Made by a program: the position numbers and the translations under genes
The notes under the pieces: model-generated
Told to the model about the DNA's origin: nothing
What the model saw: the letters and a program-made list of their open reading frames with translations, nothing else
Database searches by the model: none
Shown here: in pieces, positions 26,601 through 39,970 of the stretch
How positions within the stretch are numbered: position 1 is the first letter of the stretch
Layout: each line of letters begins with the position of its first letter
Assembly: GCF_028769735.1 (NCBI RefSeq)
Contig: NC_088173.1
Location: 7,089,038-7,153,037, forward strand
DNA from: Zonotrichia leucophrys gambelii
Taxonomy: Eukaryota > Chordata > Aves > Passeriformes > Passerellidae
Direction: 5' to 3'
Length of the DNA: 64,000 nt

Positions 26601-29600
26601 TGCAAAATTTTACCATGTGTCCCTTTCTGGCTGCAGCTCAAGTCCTTGATACCTGAGGCAACTGATGGTATTGCTGAGCTGCTCACATTTCATTCAAGGT
26701 TCAATGTGGGCAACTAAAGGGACAAACATGAAGGAGAGGCAAATCAAGCAAACACTGACAAGTTCAGGGTGCTGATAAAATGTGGTAGAAAATAATTGAT
26801 TGATAAAACGGTTGATAAAATACGGCCCATAGTCTGACCCATTTTTCCCTGCCTAATCTTTGTGCAACTTAAGTATAACAGGTCACTTTACCCAATATTA
26901 TAAAGGTCTTTGAGCTGTGTGTTTCTCTTTACACATCTTCCTCAAGGTCCTTTTTATGTTGTCATGATTATTCAACTGTACTATTTCTCTGAGCAAGATC
27001 AAAAGGAAATGTGTGTTGTACTTTTTAAGCTAAATCATACAAAACCTTTCTTTATAAACTTGAGTTTATCTCAAAGTATGCAGTCTGCAGCTGTGACCTA
27101 GCAGTTGACAGCTTGTCACCCTAGAGCCACAAATATATGTCCTACTGGGAAAATTAGCTAAAATATAATCATTTTCTAATTGAAAAAAAAAAGAAAAGTT
27201 TTCACATGCTAATGTGCTCATATCTAAAACTAAGGATCTAATATTGCAAATTTTTTCTCAGCTTCTAATGAGATCTGTGAAAGCATTACTATTTAATCAT
27301 CTTTTGGCCCTTGCCAATTTTACTAATACTCATAAGTCCTTTTTTTAATAGAATTTAATAGACTTTAATGGAATGTGACCAGACAAGCAACACACAGGCT
27401 GTTGAACATAGATTTCCCAAGTGCACACAACATTATATCAAATACCCAGTACCAAACCAATAATGCTGATGCTCAATGTACACCCTACAAGTAGGCTGCT
27501 CCAGGCAGTAGAAGTTGGGCACATTTATGACATCTCTCCCAGGGTCAAGCACTCAGGCTGTGCTTGGAAATGTATGGTGTCAGCAGGTATGAGAACTGTA
27601 AACCTTGTACATGGCTTGGACAGAGAAAAAAATTGCAGATTGCATATATTTTTATTTCTGCCTTCTTCTATTCCTTCAATAACTCTCCTTACAAGACATC
27701 CCCACTCAAACATCAAGATTCTTCCAGTTTCAGAAAAATTAAACTAGTTACACCAGGGATATGGATCTGTGTTCTGATGTTCCTCGGGGACTAAGTTCCC
27801 TGATACCAGTAAAGTTAAATTAACACTGATTTAATAAAAGCAATTTTTTTCCTGGAATATGAAAGTCTACTTCCAGCATGTACTAGAGCCCTAGCACCTA
27901 TAGTGGTTAAGAGAAGCATGTTTCTTCTTAATTTGAAGATTTCATTTAGCTTTTAAGGAAAAAAAAAATCATCCATCCCAGTTCATATCCTCATGTGCAT
28001 TTATAATTTATGCTCTGTTGACTGGCAGAAAAAGAACAAACATATTAAAATTTGATACCTGACCTCCAAATGAAGGAAACATTTCACAATAGAATTTGCA
28101 TTGTTTAGCTCTCATCATCTTCGCATTTAATTATTATTGCTGTCTTAAATATTGCATCTATTTCTTGTCCAAGAATTGAGGATCAGCTTTTTGACAGCAC
28201 ATTGAGGAAATTATCTAAGTACTGAACCGTAAATCTACTTCCTGTGTTCATTCTGAATTTATTTTAACTGCTCATTGATGATTTAACTCAAAATACTAAG
28301 CTTTAACATTTGTTTCTACAAACCCTGCTGCTCTGCAGGGAAATCTCTGACAGTATTATTTAGTGGAAGTCAGTTTTGCAAATACTGGACATCAGTGGGT
28401 TTTTTTTTAATTTAATCTTATATTTAGCAAAAAATAACTTGGCTATACAGTAAGTATAAGATATTCAGAGAGTAAGGCATCAAAGTAAAAGCTAAGCAGT
28501 GGATCAAATAACTTGAACCCCAAGCCACAATTTCAAAAAATTAAATCAGTTGATTTTGCTTTTATGCAAATACTATTTATCTTGCCTGTTGGCAGTTCAG
28601 ACTTCATTCCATCTCAGAATGTCTGAGTACTGACATGAGTGAAATTAAGCAGCATAATGAAATATCTCCACCTAACTGCTTGTCTTCTTTGCATAATCCC
28701 ATTTTTAGCATTTGTAGCCAAATGATTCTAAAGAATGTAAGGACAGTAGAATAAAAGACAATGTACAAACAAAATAAATTAGCCCCAACACCTGAACTTA
28801 AAATGTATTTTAAGAAGGGAAAGCCTGGAAGAAACACATCCTACTTTGAGATATAAATAGTTCTGCTTCAAGTGTAGGATTAATCCTCTACTTAAACATG
28901 TACAGAGCCTCATGTTATTCTACCATTGCCACAAACTTGTGCCGAGGGCCTTTCAGATCTAATCCTCTTGAACACAGATTTATTGGAGCTTTGCCCTATG
29001 TTCAGATTATTGCAATTTCCTTCCTGCCATTACACCCCTGTATTCTGCATTTGAATGTCTTTATTTTTAAGCTTCTGGCGCATGTGCAAGCCATCAGTTA
29101 CTTCCTCCATCCAGAGAGAGTGCAACCACTAACAGGACTGGGATTTATTTACTCTATTTATAATAAAATACTTGATTTTATTTTCATCAAGACAACAATT
29201 ACTATGATTTCATCTGGGTTTAATTTATCTGCTTAAATAAGTTTTGTGGTTATCCAGAGCATAATGCCATTAGCAATTTTACACAGCTGAGCTCTATCAA
29301 GAGTGAGAAACATGCTTGAAAGGCAGATTTATGAACTACAGGTAATGAAGGTTTCTGAATCCTGAAGCACTCCTGCAATTACATGTAGTTATTTTCATGG
29401 AAACATAAGATTCTCAATAAATTTTAAGCACCTCCAGCTTTAGGAGGAGCCATATTGTGTTGGCAGGCTGGTGGAGAAGACAGTATAGTTGTCAGAATTA
29501 CAATGTCAGGGGGAAAGATTGTGTAGAATATTTAAATTTCAGATACAAACAATTATATTAATTACTACTTCACTATCAATTTGCATTGATGATGTAAAGA

Positions 29601-30109
29601 ATAGCTAATTGCTGTTCTTATGTAACTTATGTAAAATATGCAGAGCTGCAGAAGTCAGTAGTACAGATACCCAGCCATTAGGAATAGCTGGTCATTCAAA
29701 CTCTGGTTATCACAAATGAGTGCTTAGGATGAGTCAAAAAACATTATCAAATATATTCACAAAAGAAGGTTTAATATAAATTTGTACAACTTCACAAAGT
29801 GCTATGGAAGGGTTTACTCTGTTACTTACTACAAAGATGAAGCATACCTATGAAAATTGGAGTAGAATCAGTTTAGAATTTGCACAGAGACCAGGAAGAA
29901 AAAAGTGTAAGGGTGCAGAAGAGGGTCCATGACTCATTATAGATTCAAGATGGCAACATTCATGCTATACTTGCTATAGTGTGTTTCAATCACTTCACAC
30001 ACACAAACATCTGCAGACACAATCTGTGTCTAAATAAATTTACAAAGATATATCTGTTAAAAATTACCCTCAAATCCAATGAAATACTCATATTAAATAC
30101 TTTGTCATT

Positions 30110-30750
30110 TCTCTGTGGGTGAGACTTGAGCCTTGAGAGGGAGTGGGGGTGTCAGTGTGGGTCCCACCATGAGTTTTCAGTCCAGCAAGTATAGCAAAGC
30201 TCTGAGAGGTGTCCCTCTAAGAGAGAGTTGCATCCACTGCAGTCCAGAAGAGCTGCTTAGAGGGTCACAAAATGCTTGGCTTTAGTCATTAGTGAGTTTC
30301 TATCCTGGCTGCAATCCAAGCTGGTAATTACTGGAGTTCTTAAAAACGACAGCACGGCTCCACTCAGGCTACAATCCAGGTAAATAATGTTCAAGGGTGT
30401 CAGAGGATGACTGAGTATCTCTTTGTATATCTCTTGATATACATATCTCTTGAGTATCTCTTGTACCCTTCTTTGGGGAGGCAGCAGAAGTCCCTGGTAC
30501 AGAGAGTGCCACCCCCACCTTAGCCATGCAAGAATTTGTGGCACGGTCAAGGTACATCAGCACTCATCTCATTGCCCAAAAGCCAAGTCTAGTGGGAGTC
30601 CCTGAGATCACGGAGCAGCCTGAGGAGGTGGCAGGGGAGTGCTGCCTCACCACAGTAGCGTTCTGTTCAGAAAACACTCTGGTGATACAGGTCAAGGAAA
30701 TTACCATAAAGGCCAGTTTATTAATTGGGAACAAAACATCTCCCTAGGGA
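30110..30750. other. Unclassified block, more GC-rich than its surroundings
   Basis: About 640 nt stand out by composition from the surrounding AT-rich intron. Inside, 30412-30464 carries about four copies of a TATCTCTTG-like unit. Open frames of 73-97 codons occur on both strands with no recognisable domain. An old LTR or other interspersed repeat is possible, but I cannot name a family and see no clean terminal TG...CA pair. Confidence 0.3.
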
Positions 30751-31415
30751 ACCTTCATTGAAAGCATTTAACTGTGACTGATGTTAGTATATTGTTATGT
30801 GTGAGCTTAAGTGTTATTAAGCAGGTGTCTGACAAATGAGTGTCTTCTCAGTGCCTCTCAGTAAGGTGTAATTGATATATGGATAATCTAAATAGGGTCC
30901 TACTGCAGCTGAAGACCTTTTTAATGGCAAATGCATTGCTATGGCAAATGCATGTGAAGGCACATGCATTTCTATTTAATGTGACAAAGTCAGTCTGAAA
31001 AAAAGTATAAATGTACCATTTTCATGGTCCAGAGTAGTTTCATGGGCTGGTTCTTATGAGTTTTGTAGAGTTAAGAAATGTTGAAGTATGTCACAGTAAT
31101 AAAGCATGTGGCATTTTTTTTCCTTTTTAATTTCTGACAGTTCAGTGACAGCAAGGATTATCACCCCAATACAGCATGTAATTGTGCTTGACTTTTAGCA
31201 CATCAAAAGTAAAATCTCAAGATGTGCTCCTCTGGTGTTCATTAACATGGAACTGGAACAACAGGACCAAATCCAGATCAAGAAAAGAGGTTATCTGCCT
31301 TTATCTGGTATAAATCTTTGGAGAGAGAAGGAGAGAGACCAATAAAAGTAGAAGCCAAGTTTGCCCATTCACAACTTCCAAAGTTTTATAAGCATTTAAG
31401 AACCCATCTATCAAC

Positions 31416-31435
31416 AAAAAAAAAAAAAAAAAAAA
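31416..31435. repeat. Poly(A) run, 20 nt
   Basis: An uninterrupted A20 tract. No retrocopy is recognised upstream. Confidence 0.8.
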
Positions 31436-32331
31436 GGCAAATGAAGGTGATAACTCACTTTTGTGAGTTTGAAAACACTGATCTAATTGTCTTTCTCAAA
31501 GGGAGCTTTAAAATTTGATCCCCATCCTCATGAAGTCATTTAACCTTCCTCCCACACAGTCACAGACTTATCAGCAAATATTTTTTTAGATGTTCTTGTG
31601 ATTTATGATCTAACAAGGGAGAGGAACTGCCTTGCAAAAAGTCTTAGGCTATGGAGAATATCTTTAGGGACCAAATATCAACTCACATGCCCTATAGAAG
31701 AACTAAGGATCTGAAATATCCAGCCTGCAATCATAGTTACTCTCAATGTTCATGAAGTAACCACTGCATGATGTTATACTTCACTAGTGTTTGATTGCCT
31801 CATGCCATATTTAAGAAGTGATATACAATTATCATAGCTGATGATAAACTGATTATGAAAGCATAAAAATAATGAATGAAGTATTATCAGGTATTCCACA
31901 GCATGGATGAAAATACACCTACCTATCAGACAAAACAGCAGTAAGTGATAATGAAATGGAAAAAGAAAGATATCAGCAATATGAGATACAAATAAAACAA
32001 TTTGCTAAACAATTTGAAGATTTCTCAATTAAGAACATTTAAGAAAAGATGTCCAAGTAGAAATCTCACTGAATGTCCTTCAAAACACTGTACACTTTTA
32101 CACAGAAGCTTTTGAGTCAAAATCCTCTCTACAATGTTCAGCATATAGTTTTATGCTTTATGCTGTAACCAGTGTACTGTGCTGCATAAATTAATCATGC
32201 TTTACAAGCTCTATAAAGGCTGCATGCCAGGAATCCAAGTAGATACCATTCTGTATTTAAACAAACACAAAATCCATTATAGAAAATCTTGCCATCTCAA
32301 ACAAGCAAAATATGGTTTCAAGTCTCATTGA

Positions 32332-32475
<144 letters not shown>

Positions 32476-35400
32476 TGAGAATTGAACCACATTCAGAGGT
32501 TAGGCAAAACAGGAGCAAGTTGTTCAAATACTATGGGTTCAGTGAGCTTGCACACTGAACATTCTAAATGTATTTCTGTAATACACAAGCCAAAATTAGT
32601 TTCATTCACAATACTGGTTGATCCAAGTTTGTAAGATGCCTTTCAAAATCTCTTGACAAGGAAAGAGGAGGATATTTTTTGAAGATTAGCTCAGAGGACA
32701 GCAGTCAAGCACTGTCCATCTTCAGTGCCCAAGCACTGCTGAACCTGGATTAATTACTTCACCTTAGCACATTCTTCTCTAACATCTAGATTGACATCTG
32801 TCCCACGTGGTTCTGGCAGGATTGATCAATTGCTGTTACCAAATCATTTGGAGGTTATAAAAGGAAATAACTTGATCCTTCAGCTCCAAGGTTAATGAGA
32901 GCTTTGTCACTGTCTTCCATGAGCATAGGAACACAGCATGCATTTACAAATTTTTGTTATTGTCTCTTTATTTTATGATGGTAGCTGTTAGAGAAGTGCC
33001 TGTAAGGCTTTTTAAAATAATCTTTATTATGCTGGCCATGTAGCTTCCCTTTTCAGTGTTTCCCATCTTGCTACTGATCCCCCCAGTCCCTTTCTGCTTG
33101 TTCAAAACTCAGTCCAAGTGTCACAATCCACCACTTTACAGTTGCTTGTTAAGATGCATGGTTGTCTTCACATACTAGGGCTTTGCAGTCCCTTGCCCAT
33201 TTTTGGCACAAAACCTTTTTCTTCCTTGCTGCTGCTTGGCTCATCTTCTGGCTTAAACTTATTAAGGTATGTAATGGATGCATTTGGAGAATGAGTCAAG
33301 ACTTGATTTTCAAAATATAGTGCATAACACTTCTCCTCAGTCACTTTTCCATCTGATTAGCAGAGGAAACGGATATATATACAATACCACAGCAACCAAA
33401 ATGTGTGACAATAGTGAAGTTGCATTCATATTGAACACATACCTAGTTTATTTGTTGGGAGGTAGTTGATTTGAAGTCCCCAGCTCAGTCATGACAGAAG
33501 ATGATGAAAGTAGGTAAGCGTTTATCAGCTAGCATATATCAGCCCAAATAATGAAATTAGACTGACACTTTACTGGTTTGTACCTCTCTTTTCACAAGCT
33601 CTCACATAAATGAAGATTTGTAGGGATAAATGTTCTCAGTGAGAATGGATTTAGTACTACCACTGAGACCTCATCAAGAATCAAAATTAGCATCAGATGG
33701 AATAAGCAATTAAAATGCTAACTCAACCAGGGATGAGAGAATACCATGTCATTCATGTGGCCAGTCACACATGCCCAAAAGAAAATTGCTTTTCAGACCT
33801 TTTGAACACTTGTATAAATAATTCATGTCTCCAGAGATGCATATGTTGATACGTTAAGACTTGTTGAGGTGATCACAATTTGCAACAGGTCAACATTGGA
33901 GAGTCAATTTCTTCTCATGAGTATTTAGGTCAGTTCTACTAACAACAGAATCATTTTCCAAAAGCACAGATATGCTTACCTGCTACTGGAAGCCCACAAG
34001 TAGTAGATGTGTCAGGGGCACTGGTGTCTTTGACAATTTTCCACCTAAAACATACCTTCTAATGCACCACAGTTTCTTCTATTCTGCATGTCTAAAATAC
34101 TTGAAAATTATGGATCATATGGCCTGGGGTGCCCTAAACCAGGACATCATATATGGAAGAATAGAGTTCTGAAGGCCAAGCTGCCTGCTTCTTTCTTAGG
34201 CATTTGAGTACAAGTAAGCCACTTGTCCAGAGTACTCTGCACTCCGTAGTGCCAACTAATCCCCTTGAGAATAATGAGGGGACAGAATGAAATAAGGTGA
34301 ATAAAGGGGTGATAACCATGACCATGGCTTCTCTGCTCATGCCATGTGTGTTAGGCATGTGCCATTTGCTTCCATGACAGAACCAGTTGATAAGATTCCC
34401 ACCTTCAAGCTCTCCTTCCAGCTCCTGCATCACCCTTCAGCTACTGATCTTCTGTTCTGTTTCTATTGTGCCAGTATAGAATGTTCACAGAACTAGGTTG
34501 AAAATAAAACTGGTTTTTTTTTTTTTTTGGTTAAAAAATGTCTCTGATAGAAAGGCTTATCCACCGCAATTTTGGGACAGACAGGAATTCAATAAACCCC
34601 AGGACAGAACTATTCCTTAAGTAAAAGGGCCAAGAAAGGTCGTGCTGTAGTCACTAAGCAAGTCTGCAATAGCAAGCACCATTTCTCACCACTAGACATA
34701 CTGTGCAGGATGTGCACTGCCAAACCATTTTGAAAGCACTGGAAAGTGGGCTTGTTCATTTGTATACTGTGCAGAGTTTTGTGGCTTAACCCATGTGGCA
34801 CCAGCTTCCAGAGCAGTACTTTGTACTGTGAGAGCTGCAGGACTTCCTTCATTCCCAAAGGCTGGCAGGCAAGTGGCTTCTCAGAGAGTCCCAGGGTGCT
34901 TCCCCATTTCTAAAACAAGCCAGCTGGAGGCACATTTTCCCCTCCAAAACCTGAGTGCTCCCCAAGGCATCCACAACAGCTGTGCAGCTGTGCAGCAATG
35001 CCACAGAGCACCAATGCTGAAGCACACACAACCTGGCTCTCTTTTGGGTTCTCATGAGTTTTTAAGGGTGACTTACTCCTGCCACAGAAGGAGCATGTTC
35101 CAGAGGAACCAGGAAGTCCCATAGATTAATTTGTCAAAGAATAGATGAACATTGCACTACTTGTGAGCAGAAAGGCACTGACTCATTTCTTCTTGTAGGG
35201 ATGCTGTGGTAATTAGCCAAAGACAGTCCCTGAAAACCTAAAGTGACAAGAATTGTTCCTTATTAATACTTAACAGTGAGTAATTTCAGGCATTGCAAAT
35301 AGCAGCAAAACAGCTGCGTGACACGGGAATGGAAAAGAGCACAAGGAACCAAACACTGCACAATTATCAAACCTCTCCAGCAGCACAGCAAAGTCATGGA

Positions 35401-38400
35401 TAATGCATGTGCACATTGAGCCAGCAGATTATTTTCATGAAAAAATTGCATTTCCAGCTTTCCTAAAGCTATCTTACAGGACTGCAGAACCTATGTATGC
35501 ATGGCTGACAACAAGAGAAATGTATACATTTAGGAGGGGAGCATTTTGGCTGCACATGTTCCTTCATACACATTTTTCACAGCTTTACCCAACCAGTTCA
35601 CCTTATTCCAAATTCTGCAGTGGAAAATGGGGAGACAATATCAGACATTTTGCACTTGTTCCAGTGTCTAATACCACAATGGCCACTGGAAACTTCTGTG
35701 TACAGACTCAAGGGACTTTATAACTGGACCTGCTTCATCAGTGGAGCTGGGATCTGTAACAATCCATTTCTCACAGATTAGCATGCACTGGGAAAGAGGA
35801 GATTTAGTATTTGGCTGGAGGTTACACAGACTGCTTGGCACTCTCACATGAGCTCTGATGGATGTCAGCTTGGCAATTTAAGATGTTAAATCCCCCAGCT
35901 GTTAGTTCTGCTGTATCAGGTAGCCTTTGGCAAGGGCTACGCCTGCTATGGCAGTTCAGAACCCAGTGCCTTGGCACAAGTCCACTGTTCCTGGCAGCAG
36001 CCACCACAGGCTCGGGACTTGCATGGGTGCGGACACACAGCTGATAAAGGAACAAGTAGAAGGAGGCAAACAACCAGGGATGGCAGCATCAAAATGCTAC
36101 AATTATATCACCCAGAGATTGTCAGAGACTTCTGACTGCATACAACTGCCCCACTCTAGCATCCTTCTTTACAAGTGCTAACCTCACTGCACTACCTAGA
36201 GGGTAAGACAGAATACTGGTATTGTTTTAATATTCTTTGTTCCTCTGAGGCTGCCAGTAGCACAGTAGCAGCAGGATCTTGTGGAGTAAGCTTGCACCTG
36301 GCTTTCACTCATCTGAAAAAAATGTGTGCTGACAGCATCACTCTTACAATAAATTAAAACCCCATTTGGGGTTTTACTTGCAGCATCTCACAAACTTCAG
36401 TGAAATGTGTTTCACTGTCACAGGAGAGGGAGGGACCAGCTGTGCTCCAGTTTGGCAAAGTTATTTACTTATTGGCAAGCTACTATGTGTTTTACAACAG
36501 GTCTGAGCTGACTATCAAAACTGTCCCTTTGGACTCAAAAATCTGTGTCTCTATGACAACAGTTAATGCTGCAGCAGGATTCAGGGATCAACACTGCAAC
36601 ACTGAACTGTGTATTAGCTTTGTCAGCAGCACCCTTAGAAACCACTTGAATGGGTGAACTGAACAAGCCCACAGAAACCCTAACAGAGATACTTGGGGAA
36701 AAGAGGAAGATTTATTCAGTTGGCTACAGTATAAGAAATGGCAATTCTATTTCAATTCCATTGTTTTATGGCTGTCCCTTCTTCATATAGAAATAGATCT
36801 AATACTAAATACCTGTAATGCTTCTATGAAAGCACAACCAACTTAGAGTGATATTAAAGTAAATCAATAAAATGTTCCACTTGAACCTCTACATAGTTTG
36901 TTGCCAGGAAAAAAACAACTGAGTTCATACCTAAACATTCATTATCACCTTTGTTGGCACAGAGCCGGCTGAGGGAATGAGATTTGAACAGATTTATCAC
37001 AGATCTCTGCTTGAGACAAGATTGCATTGATCCAGGGTATGGCTGCATTTGAGCTACCAAGGATGTAAGAACTTACACCTCAAACAAATAGGGATTTTTT
37101 TTTAGAGATGAAAAACCTGTCTTAAATCCAAGCTTTCCCATACAGCTTTTCCTTTGCCTATCTGCAGGCACCAGATATCCAGTAATTTATTCATGCCTAG
37201 CAATAAAAATTCACTAATGAATATTGCTGTTCTCATACCTGAGGCAGCAAGAGCTTTGAGCTGGATCCACTTATATATTGTCCCTAAAGTATCCAAAACC
37301 ACTAAAAGGGCATCTGATCTCATCCTGCCTCTCACCAAGCATATCAAATTGGTTCCACAGAAAGCATAATTTCTCCTTTCTCAAAGGAGCTTGCTGCTCA
37401 GAGTATTCTAAAAGCCAGTTGCAAGGCCCCTTCCCAATTAAAAAGAAAAACTCTGGAAGGAGGATGAACCCAATGCCTTTTTTAAGAGCTTCTATTTCTG
37501 ATGTTCCTAAAGAGTACAGCCCCCCAGTACCAGTTGCTTAGGTTTTTCACATCTGTAAATGAAGAGCTTCTCTCACTCACTCTCCTGCCAGACTGCCCCA
37601 GCTCTCCCATGAGACCTGTCAGCCATAAACCTGTTCTCTGGAATGTGTTGCTTTCCACAGGTCCTGTAAACCCTGGGTAAAAAAAACCACTCATTTTCTC
37701 CACTTTGACTTGTCTCTGGTTGTTACAGCATAACACTGGGAATAAAAACTTTCTTCTGCTTCTGGCCAATTCCTTTAAGTGTTCTAAAATACATATTCAG
37801 CTTTAAATTTCTTCCAAACTTGGTGGACTAAGAGGAGCAAGACAGAGGTTCCAAAACTCATCTCATTCAAACAGTGCAATGCAATGCAAACTGTCTGAAT
37901 GAAAAAGTCAGAAGGGTTCCTGTCTGCCCATCTTCACCTAATGTGCCAGCTGTAAATGATAGGATGTTCTTAGCATGTCATCCTATTGACAGCTTTCCCA
38001 ACTCACCAGTGTGCAGGTGGGTCTCCATCCATGCCTGCTGTACTCCCATTGCTGCCTGTGCTCTGACATGCACAAATCACTTTATTTCACAAAGACTCTG
38101 CCCCTGAATCAAATGCCATGGTCAAGCTCCCACAAAGCCTAACAAAAGAATAGGCAACAGCAGGACACAGAAAAGCATGTTTTATCACAGCATACTCATA
38201 AAACAAGCAAGACAGTACCATACAAAACACCCCAGCAAGAGCAGAGCAGGAATGGAGATCAGCACAAAAGGCTGCCAAGTTATCCCATTATACTGCCCAC
38301 TGGCATCGCAAAATGACTACTCTCTAGGCAACATATTTTGCAATTTGAAACTCACTTTATAATTTATTAAGGCATTTAGATAATAGAGCCTAGGTTACTC

Positions 38401-39636
38401 CATATACCCTATGCAGAATATTCATACTGAGCTGGTGTCATTGCAAATGCACTCTCAGAAGGATTGCCCGTGGAGACTCTGCATGCACACAACAATCTGT
38501 GGATCCACATTAACTTCTGACATGCCATCCTTCTGAGCTGCAGAGAACATGCTGGCAGCAAAACAAGAGAGATTTTAAAGTTACAGCATGAGCATCCACA
38601 GCAGTCGATTTAAACATCACAGGAACACAACGACTAGCACAGAGCTGTGAAGCTGAGCAAGTTGTTTTTTAGATACTTTGAGAGGCAGATTCACAAATAG
38701 CTTGTTGATATTGAAACTGAGAAATTAGCCAAGTAGGACTGCATGCTTCCTTTTTTTTTTTTTTTCACATCAAAAGTTAAAATGTATTTTTGGCTCAGTT
38801 TGTGTCATTCCTTACCACTCATCTTTTAAGTCAGCCACTGAGCTAAAATAATTCATTCTTCACAGCACACTAGTGTTAAGCCACAGTGACTGCTCTGTTT
38901 CCACACTTTGGAAATATTTCTTTCCCCAGAGGACTATAAATCAGTTATGTCACTTTCAGAATGTATTTTTACACTTCACACAAATTTACAAGTTACTCAG
39001 ATGCAGATAGTTTAGTCTATATGACTTTCACATTTTATTTTCAAAAAGATGGATAGCTTGTCTTTATATGGATGCATAGATTTTATTAGCAAATATTTGA
39101 CATTCAACAATTCCAGAACATGAGCATATGAAATTGAAGATGAGCAAAGCTTGGACTGTCTTAAGCACTTTTTAATTACACACAGAGGAATGCAGAGTTA
39201 TTTTCACCGACTGCTCTTCTTGTTTAGTGTCATCTCAGTAATCTCAGAAGTCCCAATATGTGACCCAGAGTGTCCCCTGGTGACCACAGAGGACAGGAAA
39301 GCTGGAGCTGAGTCAGTTCCCAGCACAACCTCATCAAGTCTCAGTCCTCAGCCTCTGAGACTCGTCAGGCCAGGGCAACAGCAAAAGGAAAAGCTTAGAT
39401 TGCTTTAAAAAATAATTAAGGATTCATTTGGAGGAAGGGCTGACTTCTCCAGAAGCATCTGTGCTCTTAGATGAGTCTGTATTTCTGCAGTCAGAGCTGA
39501 AGGAAAAATAATCTTTGCACCTGGTAATATAACAATCTTGGAAAAGCTGGTATACTGTGTGTCGCAGACATTTCTTCATAGAAATCCTTTCTTTGAGATT
39601 TGTCCTTCTGGGAAGCAAAGGGCCCCTGAAGAAGAA

Positions 39637-39970
39637 TGTAAACAATTGTTATCAGCTGTTGTGAAATGTAGCAGGTGTCCCTGTGATTGGCTCATCTTCT
39701 TTGTGTACCATTAAAGGCCAATCACAGGAGCAGCTCAGGGACAGATTCCCTTTGTTATTCATTCTTTGTTATTCATTCTTTCTATTCTATTCTTAGCATA
39801 GCTGCTCTCTGCAACCTCTCTTTTTCTTCCTTTTAGTATAGTTATAATGTATTATATATCCTATATCAATAAATCAGCCTTTTGATCAAGAAACAAGATT
39901 CTCGTCCTTCTCTCACCACAGTGACCGTCTAAGGTCGCTGTAATAACTGTGCTTTGAGACAATACAGTTA
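39637..39970 (+). mobile_element. Solo LTR of an endogenous retrovirus (songbird-type), approximate limits
   Basis: The order of features is LTR-like: a possible start TGTAAACAA at 39637, a tgtgattggctcatctt segment and its partner aaaggccaatcacaggagc, a duplicated ctttgttattcattct unit (about 39750-39782), a T/C-rich stretch, a tttagtatagttataat box, a polyadenylation signal AATAAA at 39868-39873, and an R/U5-like tail (acaagattctcgtccttctc). The wording resembles LTRs common in passerine genomes, from memory of the family. I see no flanking gag, pol or env and no clear target-site duplication. This is therefore probably a solo LTR left by recombination. The right end is uncertain. Confidence 0.65.
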
